Shown here: in pieces, positions 24,811 to 33,413 of the stretch | How the letters are laid out: every line of letters begins with the position of its first letter | Position numbering within the stretch: position 1 is the stretch's first letter | Assembly (NCBI GenBank): GCA_032027045.1 | Contig: JAVSMU010000001.1 | Location: 172,345-236,344 of the forward strand | Reading direction: 5' to 3' | Origin: Truepera sp. | Lineage (GTDB): Bacteria > Deinococcota > Deinococci > Deinococcales > Trueperaceae | Length of the DNA stretch: 64,000 nt | The notes under the pieces: generated by a model | Database searches by the model: none | Seen by the model: only the letters and a program-made list of their open reading frames with translations | Told to the model about the DNA's origin: nothing | Program-made: the position numbers and the translations under genes

Positions 24811-26214
24811 TCACGCCTCCCCGCCCACGATGATCTCGCTCACCAGCAGGTGCGGTTGCCCTACCTCCACTGGCACCGAGCCCGACAGCGAACCGCACAT
24901 GCCGGGCGCCGTGGAGACGTCGTCGGAGACGGCCGCGATGCGCTTGATCGACTCGGGCCCCCTGCCCACGAGCATGGCGCCGCGAACGGGCTCGGCCAGT
25001 TCCCCGTTGCGGATCAGGTAGCCCTCGTTGACGGCGAAGTTGTACTCACCCGAGCCGGGTTTCACCTGGCCACCACCCATGGTCTTGGCATAAAGGCCGA
25101 GCTCGATGCCCTCGAAGAGGGCCTCCTTGGGTGTGCTGCCTGGTATGACGAAGGTGTTGCGCATCCGTGAGGTGGGCGCGAAGGTGTAGTCCTGGCGCCG
25201 CCCGGAGCCCGTGGCGCGGTAGCCCGTCATGAGCGAGCCCCAGCGGTCCACCATGTAGCTCTCGAGCCGGCCGGCGTTTATCAGCACCGTGCGTTCCGTG
25301 GCCGCGCCCTCGTCGTCGAAGCGCGAGGAACCCCAGCCGTGCGGCGTGGTGCCGTCGTCCACGTAGGTCACCACGTCGGACGCTACCGCTTCGCCCAGTT
25401 TCCCGGCGAGGGCCGAGGCGTTGCGGGCCACGCTCGTGGTCTCGAGCAAGTGCCCGAGCGCCTCATGGAAGATGACGCCCCCGAAGGCGTTGCCTATTAC
25501 CACGGGCATGCTGCCGGCGGGCGCCTTGCGGGCGTGCAGGTTGAGGAGTGCCACCTCGGCGGCGCGCCGGCCCACCGACGCCGGCGGGTGGACGTCGAGC
25601 AGCTCGAGGCCCATGGAGAGGCCCGGCCCGTCGTGCGCCGCCTGAGTGTCGATGCCGTCGGTGGCGATCACCTGGGCGATGAGCCGGGTGCGCACGCGCC
25701 TGTCGTCGGCTATCACCCCGTCGGAGTTGGCCACCGAAACGTCCTGTTCCCACTCGATCAGCCGGCCCTCGACCTGCTTCACCTCGGGCGAGATGCGCGC
25801 GCCCGACTCGAGCTCGCGCATGCGCTCGAGCCGCCATGCCTTGTCCCTGGCTTCGAAAGCCACCTGCGGCGCGTGGATGTCGGTTCCGGCACGCTTGGTG
25901 CGAAGGTCGAGGCCGCCGCGACCGGTGGCGTCGGGCACGCCGGCGCCCTCCACGGCGCGCACCGCCACGAGGCTGCTCAGCAACTCGCCCAGGGCCGCGT
26001 CGGACAAGTCGTTCGTGTAGCCGTAGACGACGTTGGTGCCGAAGAACAGGCGAATGCCCGCGCCGAATTGCAGGCTGCTGCCGGCCTCCTCGACGTGATC
26101 GTCGATGGTGCGCAGCAGCCGGGTGCGCCAGCGCTCGGCGTAGACCTCCACGAAGTCCGCGCCGGCGGAGCGGCCCTTCTCGATCAGGGTGGCGTAACTA
26201 GCGTGGTTGAGCAT
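24811..26214 (-). CDS. tldD: TldD metalloprotease subunit
   Basis: 467 aa, catalytic half of the TldDE protease. The zinc motif is His250-Glu251-x3-His255 (HEALGH), and the C-terminal APGMCGSLSGSVPVEVGQP carries the conserved Cys that completes the metal site in TldD structures. It sits first in a two-gene operon with tldE, 2 nt apart. No obvious peptide substrate gene is adjacent. Confidence 0.95.
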   Translation of the reverse strand: MLNHASYATLIEKGRSAGADFVEVYAERWRTRLLRTIDDHVEEAGSSLQFGAGIRLFFGTNVVYGYTNDLSDAALGELLSSLVAVRAVEGAGVPDATGRGGLDLRTKRAGTDIHAPQVAFEARDKAWRLERMRELESGARISPEVKQVEGRLIEWEQDVSVANSDGVIADDRRVRTRLIAQVIATDGIDTQAAHDGPGLSMGLELLDVHPPASVGRRAAEVALLNLHARKAPAGSMPVVIGNAFGGVIFHEALGHLLETTSVARNASALAGKLGEAVASDVVTYVDDGTTPHGWGSSRFDDEGAATERTVLINAGRLESYMVDRWGSLMTGYRATGSGRRQDYTFAPTSRMRNTFVIPGSTPKEALFEGIELGLYAKTMGGGQVKPGSGEYNFAVNEGYLIRNGELAEPVRGAMLVGRGPESIKRIAAVSDDVSTAPGMCGSLSGSVPVEVGQPHLLVSEIIVGGEA

Positions 26215-26372
26215 GGTCGATGGTACCGCCTGAGGCGCCTATGTGGGACCCAAGTAGCGCTGAGGCAGCGTCGAGCGGAATGACAGCTAAGCGTCCATCG
26301 TGGGGCTAACTAAGCGGTATCAGGCGTGCCGGCGGCGTAGCGGCTGGGGCAGGCCAGTGGCCCCCGGACCTG

Positions 26373-26378
26373 TAGCAT
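26373..26378 (+). promoter_or_regulatory. -10 box TAGCAT for a leaderless sirtuin transcript
   Basis: TAGCAT lies 5 nt before the ATG at 26384, the spacing expected when transcription starts at or next to the start codon. There is no ribosome site before that ATG. This supports the shorter sirtuin start and matches similar boxes before 44683 and 50112. Confidence 0.45.
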
Positions 26379-26383
26379 CGGGC

Positions 26384-27253
26384 ATGTTCCATGTGCCGAC
26401 TGGAGTGGGTGCGCTGATGGAGTTCCTGGAGGGGCGCCGCAGCATGGTGTTGACGGGCGCCGGGATCTCCACCGACTCCGGCATCCCCGACTACCGCGGC
26501 GTCCACCGCCGTCGGCCGGCGCCCAAGCCGATGACGTTCCAGGAGTTCACGGGCGCCGCTGCAGCCAGGCAGCGTTACTGGGCGCGCAGCGCCGTGGGCT
26601 GGGGAGCCATGGCCGATCGCCTGCCGAACCCCAGCCACTTCGCCGTAACCGAGCTGGAGCGACTTGGCCTCACGACCGGCACCGTCACCCAGAACGTCGA
26701 CGGCTTGCACCGCAAGGCCGGCAGCCGCGCGCTCATCGAGCTGCACGGCGATCTCGCGCAGGTGACCTGCCTCGCGTGCGGCACCAGGGAGCGGCGCGAC
26801 GCGTTCCAGGCGCGCATTCTCGAGCTCAACCCGGGCTTCGCGAGCCTCGACGCCGACATTCTGCCCGACGGTGACGCGGCGCTCGACCCGGCGCTAACGA
26901 GTTCCTTCCGCGTGCCCATGTGTACCGTCTGCGGCGGCGTGATGAAGCCCGACGTGATCTTCTTCGGCGAGAACGTCCCCCGGGCGCGTGTGGAGCAGGC
27001 AGGCCGTTGGCTCGAGGCCGCGGAGGCGCTCCTGGTGCTCGGGTCGTCGCTGGAGGTCTTCTCCGGTTACCGCTTCGTGAAAGCCGCCCTGGTGCAGGGC
27101 AAGCCGGTGGCCGTGGTCAATCAGGGCCCCACGCGCGCAGACGGCGAGGCCACGCTGCGCGTCGAGGCGCCGTTGGCCGAGGTGCTGCCACAGGCGGCCG
27201 AGTTGCTGGCCGGCGCCTCGGAAGAGCCGGCACCTGGAACTCTCAGGAGCTGA
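26384..27253 (+). CDS. SIR2-family NAD-dependent protein deacylase
   Basis: 289 aa sirtuin. NAD-binding GAGISTDSGIPDYRG, TQNVDGLHRKAG and the catalytic His in LHGDL are intact. The structural zinc Cys pairs are CLAC and CTVC, and the Rossmann end shows GSSLEVFSGYRF. Motifs resemble the class II (SIRT4-like) group. I chose the ATG at 26384 over an upstream one at 26300 because a TAGCAT box just before it predicts a leaderless message, and the extra 28 residues are not family-like. It is divergent from tldD. Confidence 0.93.
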   Translation: MFHVPTGVGALMEFLEGRRSMVLTGAGISTDSGIPDYRGVHRRRPAPKPMTFQEFTGAAAARQRYWARSAVGWGAMADRLPNPSHFAVTELERLGLTTGTVTQNVDGLHRKAGSRALIELHGDLAQVTCLACGTRERRDAFQARILELNPGFASLDADILPDGDAALDPALTSSFRVPMCTVCGGVMKPDVIFFGENVPRARVEQAGRWLEAAEALLVLGSSLEVFSGYRFVKAALVQGKPVAVVNQGPTRADGEATLRVEAPLAEVLPQAAELLAGASEEPAPGTLRS

Positions 27254-27304
27254 TTAACGCGCGATGTGCGTGGCAGCCACCGAATCACATCCAGGGGCTC
27301 CAAG

Positions 27305-28531
27305 ATGGAAACGATGAAGCGGCGTTATGCCAACCTGTTCTGGATAGTGATCGTGCTTGCGGTGGTGGCCGTGCTCGTCACCCGCCTGCTCGGTCCGCCG
27401 GAAGGGACCGTCGGCAACGAGGCGGGGGCCACGGTCCGCGAAACTGAGGCCAGTGCCGGCGAAGTCCGGCCCGGCGCCGCAGGATCCAGTGCGGGAGGGT
27501 CCGGGGCGAGTGGGGCCGAGGTAGAGCGGCCCGCCAACGGTTCAGCTGCTAGTGAGTCCGAGCTCGAGCGGACCGCCGACGGATCAGCCTCCCAGAGCCC
27601 GGCGCCGAGCGGTACTTCTGCCCCCATGCTCACCCTGAGCCTGTCGGGTGGGGCCGTCACCCTGCACTACCCCGCCAGCATGTCCCTGGCCACGGCCGAG
27701 GACGAGGTCCGCGCCTCCTCGACGATCCCGCCTTGCGACGACGGTTTCGAGTACTGCCTCTACGTGCCCCAGACCTCTTACGAGAACACCAACTTCAGGG
27801 TCGCCGGCATGGCGATCCGGCCGCGGCCAGAGTTGGGCGCGCCCATCTCGTGCCTGTTGACCCAGCCCCCCGGTTACGTCGGCCTACAACCCGGGCTGGC
27901 GGTCGACCAGGACGGCTCCGGCAGCTTGTCTACCGCCCGCTTCGGCAACCTCACGGACGGCGCCGCCGGCACCTACGCAACGGGCGAGGCGCGGCGCCTG
28001 TGGGCGGGAGGGGCGTGTTACGACTTCACCGTGCGCGTCGTCGAGTCGCAGTTCGGCAACTACCCCGCGGGGAGCATCGAGGAGTTCACGGACGCAGATC
28101 GGCGGGCCGTGCTCGGCGAGTTCTTCGACGTGCTGGACGGCTTGAGCGTTCGTCTCGAGGGTGACGCTCGCTTCGTTACGTGGCCCGCCGCAGGCAAGTC
28201 GAACCTGGCGCCCTTCATCACCCTCGGCACGCCCACTCCCGGCGCCACCGTGAGCAGCCCGCTGCGCTTCGAGGGCGAGGCAGTCGGGCCCTGGTTCTTC
28301 GAGGGCACGTTCCCCGTGTCGGTCGTCGCGGAGGACGGCACCGTGCTGGGCCGCGGGTTCGCCACGGCCCAGGGCCCGTGGATGGTGACTGACAAGGTGC
28401 AGTTCCAGGGCGAGGTGGCGTTCGAGGCCGCTGGTGCCACGAGGGCCACGCTCGTACTCGAGCGCGATGACCCGTCGGCAGTGATGGAGCAAGTGGCGGC
28501 GCTGCACGTGGCCTTGAACCTGCAGCGCTGA
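27305..28531 (+). CDS. Membrane-anchored protein with C-terminal Gmad2 domain
   Basis: 408 aa. The N-terminal anchor ANLFWIVIVLAVVAVLVTRLL is followed by a Gly/Ser/Ala/Glu-rich linker (about residues 30-110) and a domain with spaced Cys residues. The C-terminal 100 residues match the Gmad2 immunoglobulin-like pattern: ITLGTPTPGATVSSPLRFEG, GPWFFEGTFPVSVVAEDG, FATAQGPWMVTDKVQF and LVLERDDPS. Gmad2 occurs in exported proteins, including spore-germination GerM relatives, and likely binds wall or partner proteins. The chain is probably exported and tethered. The ATG at 27305 is chosen over 27266 because it gives the cleaner anchor. Confidence 0.82.
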   Translation: METMKRRYANLFWIVIVLAVVAVLVTRLLGPPEGTVGNEAGATVRETEASAGEVRPGAAGSSAGGSGASGAEVERPANGSAASESELERTADGSASQSPAPSGTSAPMLTLSLSGGAVTLHYPASMSLATAEDEVRASSTIPPCDDGFEYCLYVPQTSYENTNFRVAGMAIRPRPELGAPISCLLTQPPGYVGLQPGLAVDQDGSGSLSTARFGNLTDGAAGTYATGEARRLWAGGACYDFTVRVVESQFGNYPAGSIEEFTDADRRAVLGEFFDVLDGLSVRLEGDARFVTWPAAGKSNLAPFITLGTPTPGATVSSPLRFEGEAVGPWFFEGTFPVSVVAEDGTVLGRGFATAQGPWMVTDKVQFQGEVAFEAAGATRATLVLERDDPSAVMEQVAALHVALNLQR

Positions 28532-28551
28532 ACCCTGGGAACTTCGGACCC

Positions 28552-29271
28552 TCACATCGAGAGGTAAGCCTCGCGCACGGCCGGGTCCACCAGCAACTCC
28601 TTGCCCGTGCCCCGCTTCACGACCTCGCCGTTCTCGAGCACGTAAGCGTGGTCGGCGAGGCGCAGCGACTGCTGCACGTTCTGCTCGACCAGCACGACAG
28701 TAACCCCGTCGGCGTTGATCTTCTTAAGGGCCTGGAAGACGGTCTTCGAGAGGGCCGGCGAGAGGCCCAAGGACGGTTCGTCGACGAGCAGCAACTGCGG
28801 GTCGCTCATGAGCGCGCGGCCTATGGCCAGCATCTGGCGCTCGCCGCCCGAGAGCGTGCCCGCCAGCTGCGCGCCGCGCTCGGCCAGGCGCGGGAAGAGG
28901 CTGAAGACGAGCTTGCGGTTGGCGTTGGCCCGCCCGCGGGCGCGGGGCAGGTACGCGGCGCCGCTCTCGAGGTTCTCGCTCACGGTCATGAGCGGGAAGA
29001 GTTGCCGACCCTCGGGTACGTGGCCGACTCCGGCGCGCACGACCCTGGCGGGCGACCAGCCCACCAGCGACGTGGTGCCGAACGCCTTCACGGTGCCGGC
29101 GCGCGCGTGCACCAACCCGCTGATGGTGCGAAGCAGGGTCGTCTTGCCGGCGCCGTTGGCGCCGATGATAATTACGAGCTCGCCCTCTTCCACGTCGAGA
29201 GCGACGTCCCACAAGACGTTGATCTTGCCGTAACCGGCCCGCAGGCCACGGACTTCCAGGGCCTTGGTCAT
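28552..29271 (-). CDS. livF: Branched-chain-type ABC transporter ATPase LivF
   Basis: 239 aa ATPase with Walker A GANGAGKTT, signature LSGGERQML, Walker B LLLVDEPSLGLSP and a VLVEQNV switch segment, all LivF-like. It overlaps livG by 4 nt and ends the leftward Liv unit. It powers uptake of branched-chain amino acids or, in many relatives, other organic acids and amides. Confidence 0.93.
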   Translation of the reverse strand: MTKALEVRGLRAGYGKINVLWDVALDVEEGELVIIIGANGAGKTTLLRTISGLVHARAGTVKAFGTTSLVGWSPARVVRAGVGHVPEGRQLFPLMTVSENLESGAAYLPRARGRANANRKLVFSLFPRLAERGAQLAGTLSGGERQMLAIGRALMSDPQLLLVDEPSLGLSPALSKTVFQALKKINADGVTVVLVEQNVQQSLRLADHAYVLENGEVVKRGTGKELLVDPAVREAYLSM

Positions 29272-30029
29272 GCGCCGCCCTCCGTTGCGTCGCCCTCTGG
29301 CGCGTCGTCCTCGGTTCCGAGGTAGGCCTCGACCACTTTAGGGTCGTTCGTCACCTCGGCGTAGGTGCCCCGGGCGAGCTCGGAGCCGTGGTCCATGACC
29401 AGCACCCGGTCGGCGAGGTCGCGCACCACGGGCATCACGTGCTCGATGAACACCACGGTGACGCCCTCCTCGCGAACGTTCCTGACCAGCTCGACGGCAA
29501 CGCGAGCCTCCGCCGGCCGCAGGCCGGCCATGACCTCGTCGAGGAGCAGCACCTCGGGCTGAGTGGCCAGCGCCCGCGCGATCTCGAGGCGCTTCTCCTG
29601 CATGAGGTTGAGGTCCTCCACCGAGTGCTCGCGGATAGGGGCCAGGCCGGTGCGTTCCAGCGCGAGGTCGGCGCGGCGCTGGGCCTCGGCCAAGCTCACC
29701 CTGTCGGAGCCGAACCGCGCGCCCACGAGCACGTTCTCCAAGACGGTCATCTCGGGGAAGGGCTGCACGACCTGGAAGGCGCGCCCCAGGCCCAGACGGC
29801 AGCGTTGGAAAGGCGGCAGGTGCGTGATGTCGGTGCCTAGCAGCTCGAGCTTGCCGGAGGTGGGCGCAAGCAGTCCCGATACGAGGTTGAGGAGCGTGGT
29901 CTTGCCGGCCCCGTTGGGCCCGATGATGGCGAAGATCTCGCCCCGCTCGACGTCGAACGACACGTTGTTGACGGCCGTCAGGCCACCGAACATCTTCGAC
30001 AGGCCCGCCGCGCGCAGGATGGGTCTCAC
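29268..30029 (-). CDS. livG: Branched-chain-type ABC transporter ATPase LivG
   Basis: 253 aa with Walker A GPNGAGKTT and Walker B LLLDEVMAGL. The signature is altered to NLMQEKRLEIARAL, as is common in LivG. The true start is the GTG at 30029, overlapping the livM stop by 4 nt; a longer open frame through livM is a shadow. The C-terminal KVVEAYLG segment is typical. It forms the heterodimer partner of LivF. Confidence 0.92.
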   Translation of the reverse strand: MRPILRAAGLSKMFGGLTAVNNVSFDVERGEIFAIIGPNGAGKTTLLNLVSGLLAPTSGKLELLGTDITHLPPFQRCRLGLGRAFQVVQPFPEMTVLENVLVGARFGSDRVSLAEAQRRADLALERTGLAPIREHSVEDLNLMQEKRLEIARALATQPEVLLLDEVMAGLRPAEARVAVELVRNVREEGVTVVFIEHVMPVVRDLADRVLVMDHGSELARGTYAEVTNDPKVVEAYLGTEDDAPEGDATEGGA

Positions 30030-31054
30030 GGCCGCGCCTCCTCGGGCTCTGCGGGGACGACCTTGCGTGGCCGCCTGAGCAGCCGCGATATCAGGCCCAC
30101 CAGCCCACGCGGCATGAAGAGGATGCTCGCCACCAGCACGATGCCGTAGCCGATAAGGTAGCCCTCGGAGAAGGTGCGCTTGAGCGTCTCTTCCAGGCCG
30201 GCGAGCACGGTTGCGCCCAGGATCGGGCCGAGGGTGGTGTACAGGCCGCCGAAGATGGGCGTGACGAGCGCGAGGACCGTCGTGTGCACCGAGAAGGCAC
30301 CGTCCGGGCTCACGCTGCCGAGGCGGTGCGCCTCGATGGCGCCGAGCGACCCGGCGATGAAGCTGGAGAGCACGAAGGCGAGGAGCTTGACGCTCACCGC
30401 GTTGACGCCCATGACGCCCGCCACTTGCTCGTTGGTGCGTATGGCCGTGAAGGCGGACCGCAGGCGGGAGCGTTGCAAGATGACCGAGACGATCACGGCA
30501 AGCAGCAACAGCCCCGCGTACACCCAGAAGTAACTCTGGTTGCGCAAGAACGCCAACTCCCAGCGTTCCATGGCGCCGGGCACGAAGGTGGGCCTGAAGA
30601 GCGTAGGGACGTTGATGCCGGCCGCACCGCCCGCCACAGCCGTGGGGAGTTGCTGCACGGCGGCCTTCAGGACCTCCGTGAACGCGAGGGTGGCGATGGC
30701 GAAGTAGATGCCGTAGAGGCGGAGGGTGACCGAGCCCAGCCCGAGCGCGAGCACCGCGGCCACCAGGCCGGCCAGTGGGATGCCCACCCAGAGGGGCGCG
30801 TTCACGAGCTTGAAGAGGATTGCGACCGTGTAGGCCCCGGCGCCGGTGAAGGCGGCGTGCGCGAGGGAGAGCTGACCTGTGCGAGCGAGCATGTCCCACG
30901 ACAGCGCCAGCGTGGCGAGCACGAGGGCGTTGGTGGCCAGCGAGAGGTAGCTGACGGATGAGCGCCCGAAGAACTGGCGCAGCGCCACCGGCAGCACGGC
31001 GAGGATCACACCGAACAGGATGGCGAGCGCCAGGTCGCGCCCCAACCCCTTCAC
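30026..31054 (-). CDS. livM: Branched-chain-type ABC transporter permease LivM
   Basis: 342-aa membrane permease with about ten hydrophobic segments. Landmarks are LATNALVLATLALSWDMLARTGQLSLAHAAF at the front, AIRTNEQVAGVMGVN in the coupling loop and GPILGATVLAGLEETL. I prefer the GTG at 31054 because it overlaps the livH stop by 4 nt like the other junctions; an ATG at 31075 is also open. Confidence 0.92.
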   Translation of the reverse strand: MKGLGRDLALAILFGVILAVLPVALRQFFGRSSVSYLSLATNALVLATLALSWDMLARTGQLSLAHAAFTGAGAYTVAILFKLVNAPLWVGIPLAGLVAAVLALGLGSVTLRLYGIYFAIATLAFTEVLKAAVQQLPTAVAGGAAGINVPTLFRPTFVPGAMERWELAFLRNQSYFWVYAGLLLLAVIVSVILQRSRLRSAFTAIRTNEQVAGVMGVNAVSVKLLAFVLSSFIAGSLGAIEAHRLGSVSPDGAFSVHTTVLALVTPIFGGLYTTLGPILGATVLAGLEETLKRTFSEGYLIGYGIVLVASILFMPRGLVGLISRLLRRPRKVVPAEPEEARP

Positions 31055-31917
31055 GCCGTCCTCCGCGAGCGCCACACGAGGGCCACGAAGATGATGGCGA
31101 AGAAGACCATGTTCCGTAGGGCGTCGCCGTTGGGCACCAGGGTGGCCACGAGCGACTCGGCGAGGGCGACCGTGAGCGACGCGGCCACGATGCCCCTGAT
31201 GTTGCCAAGCCCGGCGAGCACCACGATGGCGAACGCCTTGAGCGTGAACGCCAGGCCGATGGTGGGCGTGGGCGACTGGATGACGGCGATCATCACCCCG
31301 CCCATGCCGGCCAGCAGGGCCGAAAGCGCGAAGGCCACCAGGTAGACCCGGTTGACCTCCAGCCCCACCAGGCCCGCGCCGATGCGGTTCTGCGCCACCG
31401 CGCGCATGGCGCGGCCGAGTGGCGTGGACGCCAGCATCCAGTAGAGCGCCGCCACGAGAATGAGCGAGATGATGAAGCTGCCGAGGGGCACAGCGCCGAT
31501 GCTGACGCCGGCGAACTGGACGCCGAAGGAGCGGTACGGCACGTTCGAGATGGTCCGCGGGTCGCCGCCCCAGATGAGGAGTGCGAGGTTCTGCAAGATG
31601 ATGCTGAGCCCGAAGGTCAGCAGCATCTGATTGAGCTCCGGTGCTTGCAGCACGAAGCGGATGGAAGATAAGTAGATGACGGCGCCCAACACCGCCAGAG
31701 CCGGCGCCACGAACAGTAGAGATAACAGCGGGTCGAACCCGAAGCTGACGAAGAGCTGGTAGGCGAGGAAGGCGCCGACCATGAAGAACTCGCCGTGTGC
31801 GAAGTTGACGATCCCTATGACGCCGATGGCGAGCGCGAGGCCTACCGCCACCAGGGCGTAGAGCCCGGAGGCGAGGACGCCCGAGACCAGCGCTTGGGGT
31901 AGCAGAGATAGGTCCAT
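31051..31917 (-). CDS. livH: Branched-chain-type ABC transporter permease LivH
   Basis: 288-aa permease with about eight hydrophobic segments. The front GLYALVAVGLALAIGVIGIVNFAHGEFFM is the LivH hallmark, followed by GRAMRAVAQNRIGAGLVGLEVNRV and GLAFTLKAFAIVVLAGLGNIRG. It starts 66 nt after livK across a strong hairpin, which may keep permease levels below binding-protein levels. Confidence 0.93.
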   Translation of the reverse strand: MDLSLLPQALVSGVLASGLYALVAVGLALAIGVIGIVNFAHGEFFMVGAFLAYQLFVSFGFDPLLSLLFVAPALAVLGAVIYLSSIRFVLQAPELNQMLLTFGLSIILQNLALLIWGGDPRTISNVPYRSFGVQFAGVSIGAVPLGSFIISLILVAALYWMLASTPLGRAMRAVAQNRIGAGLVGLEVNRVYLVAFALSALLAGMGGVMIAVIQSPTPTIGLAFTLKAFAIVVLAGLGNIRGIVAASLTVALAESLVATLVPNGDALRNMVFFAIIFVALVWRSRRTA

Positions 31918-31934
31918 GAGACTGAGAGGTCGTC

Positions 31935-31971
31935 GAGCGTGGGGGCCGGACTTGTACCGACCCCCACGCTC
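31935..31971 (-). terminator. Intercistronic hairpin between livK and livH
   Basis: GAGCGTGGGGG at 31935-31945 pairs perfectly with 31961-31971 (11 bp), with a further CGG/CCG pair after a 1x1 mismatch. No U-run follows. The position between binding-protein and permease genes suggests partial termination or 3' mRNA protection, to give more LivK than LivHMGF. Confidence 0.6.
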
Positions 31972-31983
31972 TCAGCGACTACT

Positions 31984-33174
31984 TCAGCGGCAGCTGACCA
32001 GCGGCGCGGTGGCGCGGTCGGCGGGCCAAACGAGCTCGCGGACGCCGTTCTGGAACTGGAACACGTTCCACATCTCGGCGCCGAAGCCCTGGTGCAGGGC
32101 GATGACGGACGGCTTGAAGCTCCACTCGCCCATGGGGGAGGGGAAGGTGCCCGTCTGCATGGCTTCTATGACGGCGGCTTGGTCGGTGGTGCCGGCTGCA
32201 TTGATGGAGTCGGCGTAGCTCCACAGCTGCGCGTAGGCGAGGGCGGCCATGTAGTTGTCGGGGGCCTTGTTGAACATGGCCTGGTAAGCGTCGAGGAACT
32301 TCTTGGCCTCGGGGTTGGGGAGGTTGGGAAGGTAGCCGATGAGGCCGGTGACGCACTGCGCCTCGGGGGCCGTGTCGAACTCGCTCGGCCAGCCCGGAGG
32401 GGCACCGAAGATGTACTGCGGGTTGAACTTCATCTCGCGGATCTGGCTGATGAGGGGCACGACGTCGCTGTCGTAGCCGATCCAGAAGAGCGCGTCGGCG
32501 TTCGTGGCCGCGGCCTTGGCGATGATGGCGCGGAAGTCGCCGGTGCCGCCAGTGAGGGTCGACTTGAAGGCTTCCACGAGTACGACGTCCATGCCGGCGT
32601 CGGTGAGGAGCTTGGCCGCGGCGACGGCGCCGGGGCCGCCGAAGGCGGAGTCCTCATGCAGCAGGGCCACGGTGTGCGCGCCGGTGCTGGACATGAAGGC
32701 GGTGGATGCCTCGGTGTTCTGGTAGTCCCAGGGGTGCACGTGGAAGAACCACGGCTCCTGGCCGAGGAGCTCTTCGATGCCGTCGAAGCCGTCGATGCCG
32801 ACGCCAGAAACTGCGCCGCCGATCCACGACACGATGGGCTGGAAGGTCTTGAACGACTCGACGAGCGCGAGGGTCACGCCGGAGGAGTAGCCGCCGCCGA
32901 TGAACTCGACGTTGTCTTCGGTCATCAGCTTCTCGAACGCGGCGACGCCGGTGGCCGGGTCGGCCTTGGTGTCTTCGATGATGATCTTGAGCGGCTGGCC
33001 GAGGACGCCGCCGGCGGCGTTGATCTGGGAGAGGGCGAGCTCGAAGCCCGCCTTCTGGGCCTGACCGGTGCCGGCGGCGCCGCCCGTCAGGGGCGACAGT
33101 ATGCCGATGGTCACGCCTTGCGCCGAGGCGAGGGCGAAGACCGCGAAGACGAGGGTTGCGAGGATACGCTTCAT
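31984..33174 (-). CDS. livK: Branched-chain-type ABC substrate-binding protein LivK
   Basis: 396 aa with signal peptide (MKRILATLVFAVFALASAQ) and a type-1 periplasmic binding fold. Landmarks are IGILSPLTGGAAGTGQAQKAGFELALSQINAAGGVLGQPL, IIEDTKADPATGVAAFEKLM, ALLHEDSAFGGPGA and ADALFWIGYDSD. The ribosome site AAGGAGG lies 4 nt before the ATG. The adjoining acyl-CoA synthetase and KAS III-like genes suggest the ligand may be an aromatic or short organic acid rather than leucine. Confidence 0.92.
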   Translation of the reverse strand: MKRILATLVFAVFALASAQGVTIGILSPLTGGAAGTGQAQKAGFELALSQINAAGGVLGQPLKIIIEDTKADPATGVAAFEKLMTEDNVEFIGGGYSSGVTLALVESFKTFQPIVSWIGGAVSGVGIDGFDGIEELLGQEPWFFHVHPWDYQNTEASTAFMSSTGAHTVALLHEDSAFGGPGAVAAAKLLTDAGMDVVLVEAFKSTLTGGTGDFRAIIAKAAATNADALFWIGYDSDVVPLISQIREMKFNPQYIFGAPPGWPSEFDTAPEAQCVTGLIGYLPNLPNPEAKKFLDAYQAMFNKAPDNYMAALAYAQLWSYADSINAAGTTDQAAVIEAMQTGTFPSPMGEWSFKPSVIALHQGFGAEMWNVFQFQNGVRELVWPADRATAPLVSCR

Positions 33175-33413
33175 TCTTCCTCCTTCAGGACTTGCTTCCC
33201 GCTGAGTAGCGGGGCTCCGGACGGTGCCGGGAGATGGGCTCTTGGGTTGCGGGCGGAGGCGGCGTCGAGTGGGTCATCTCATGAGGTCCCCCCGTGAAGG
33301 TCGAGGTCCGTGGCGCTTGGAGGGCTTGCGTGGTCGGGCGTTCCAGGGCGGGGCCACGGTGGCCGCGGCCGCCGCTCGCCTTGCCCCCGGCACCCTCACC
33401 CCGTGGTTCGCGG
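33175..33413. promoter_or_regulatory. Gap between acyl-CoA synthetase and livK
   Basis: 239 bp with no convincing gene. A small perfect hairpin, CCCGCT-GAGT-AGCGGG at 33198-33213, precedes the livK ribosome site. A 9-bp direct repeat GGGGTGAGG (minus strand) flanks the synthetase stop. A separate livK promoter may be here, but no clear -35/-10 pair was seen. Confidence 0.3.

Noticed and set aside
29268-31208. A 646-codon frame that includes livG and runs back through livM
   Set aside because: Only the last 253 codons resemble an ABC ATPase; the front is Arg/Pro/Gly-rich shadow of livM in another frame.
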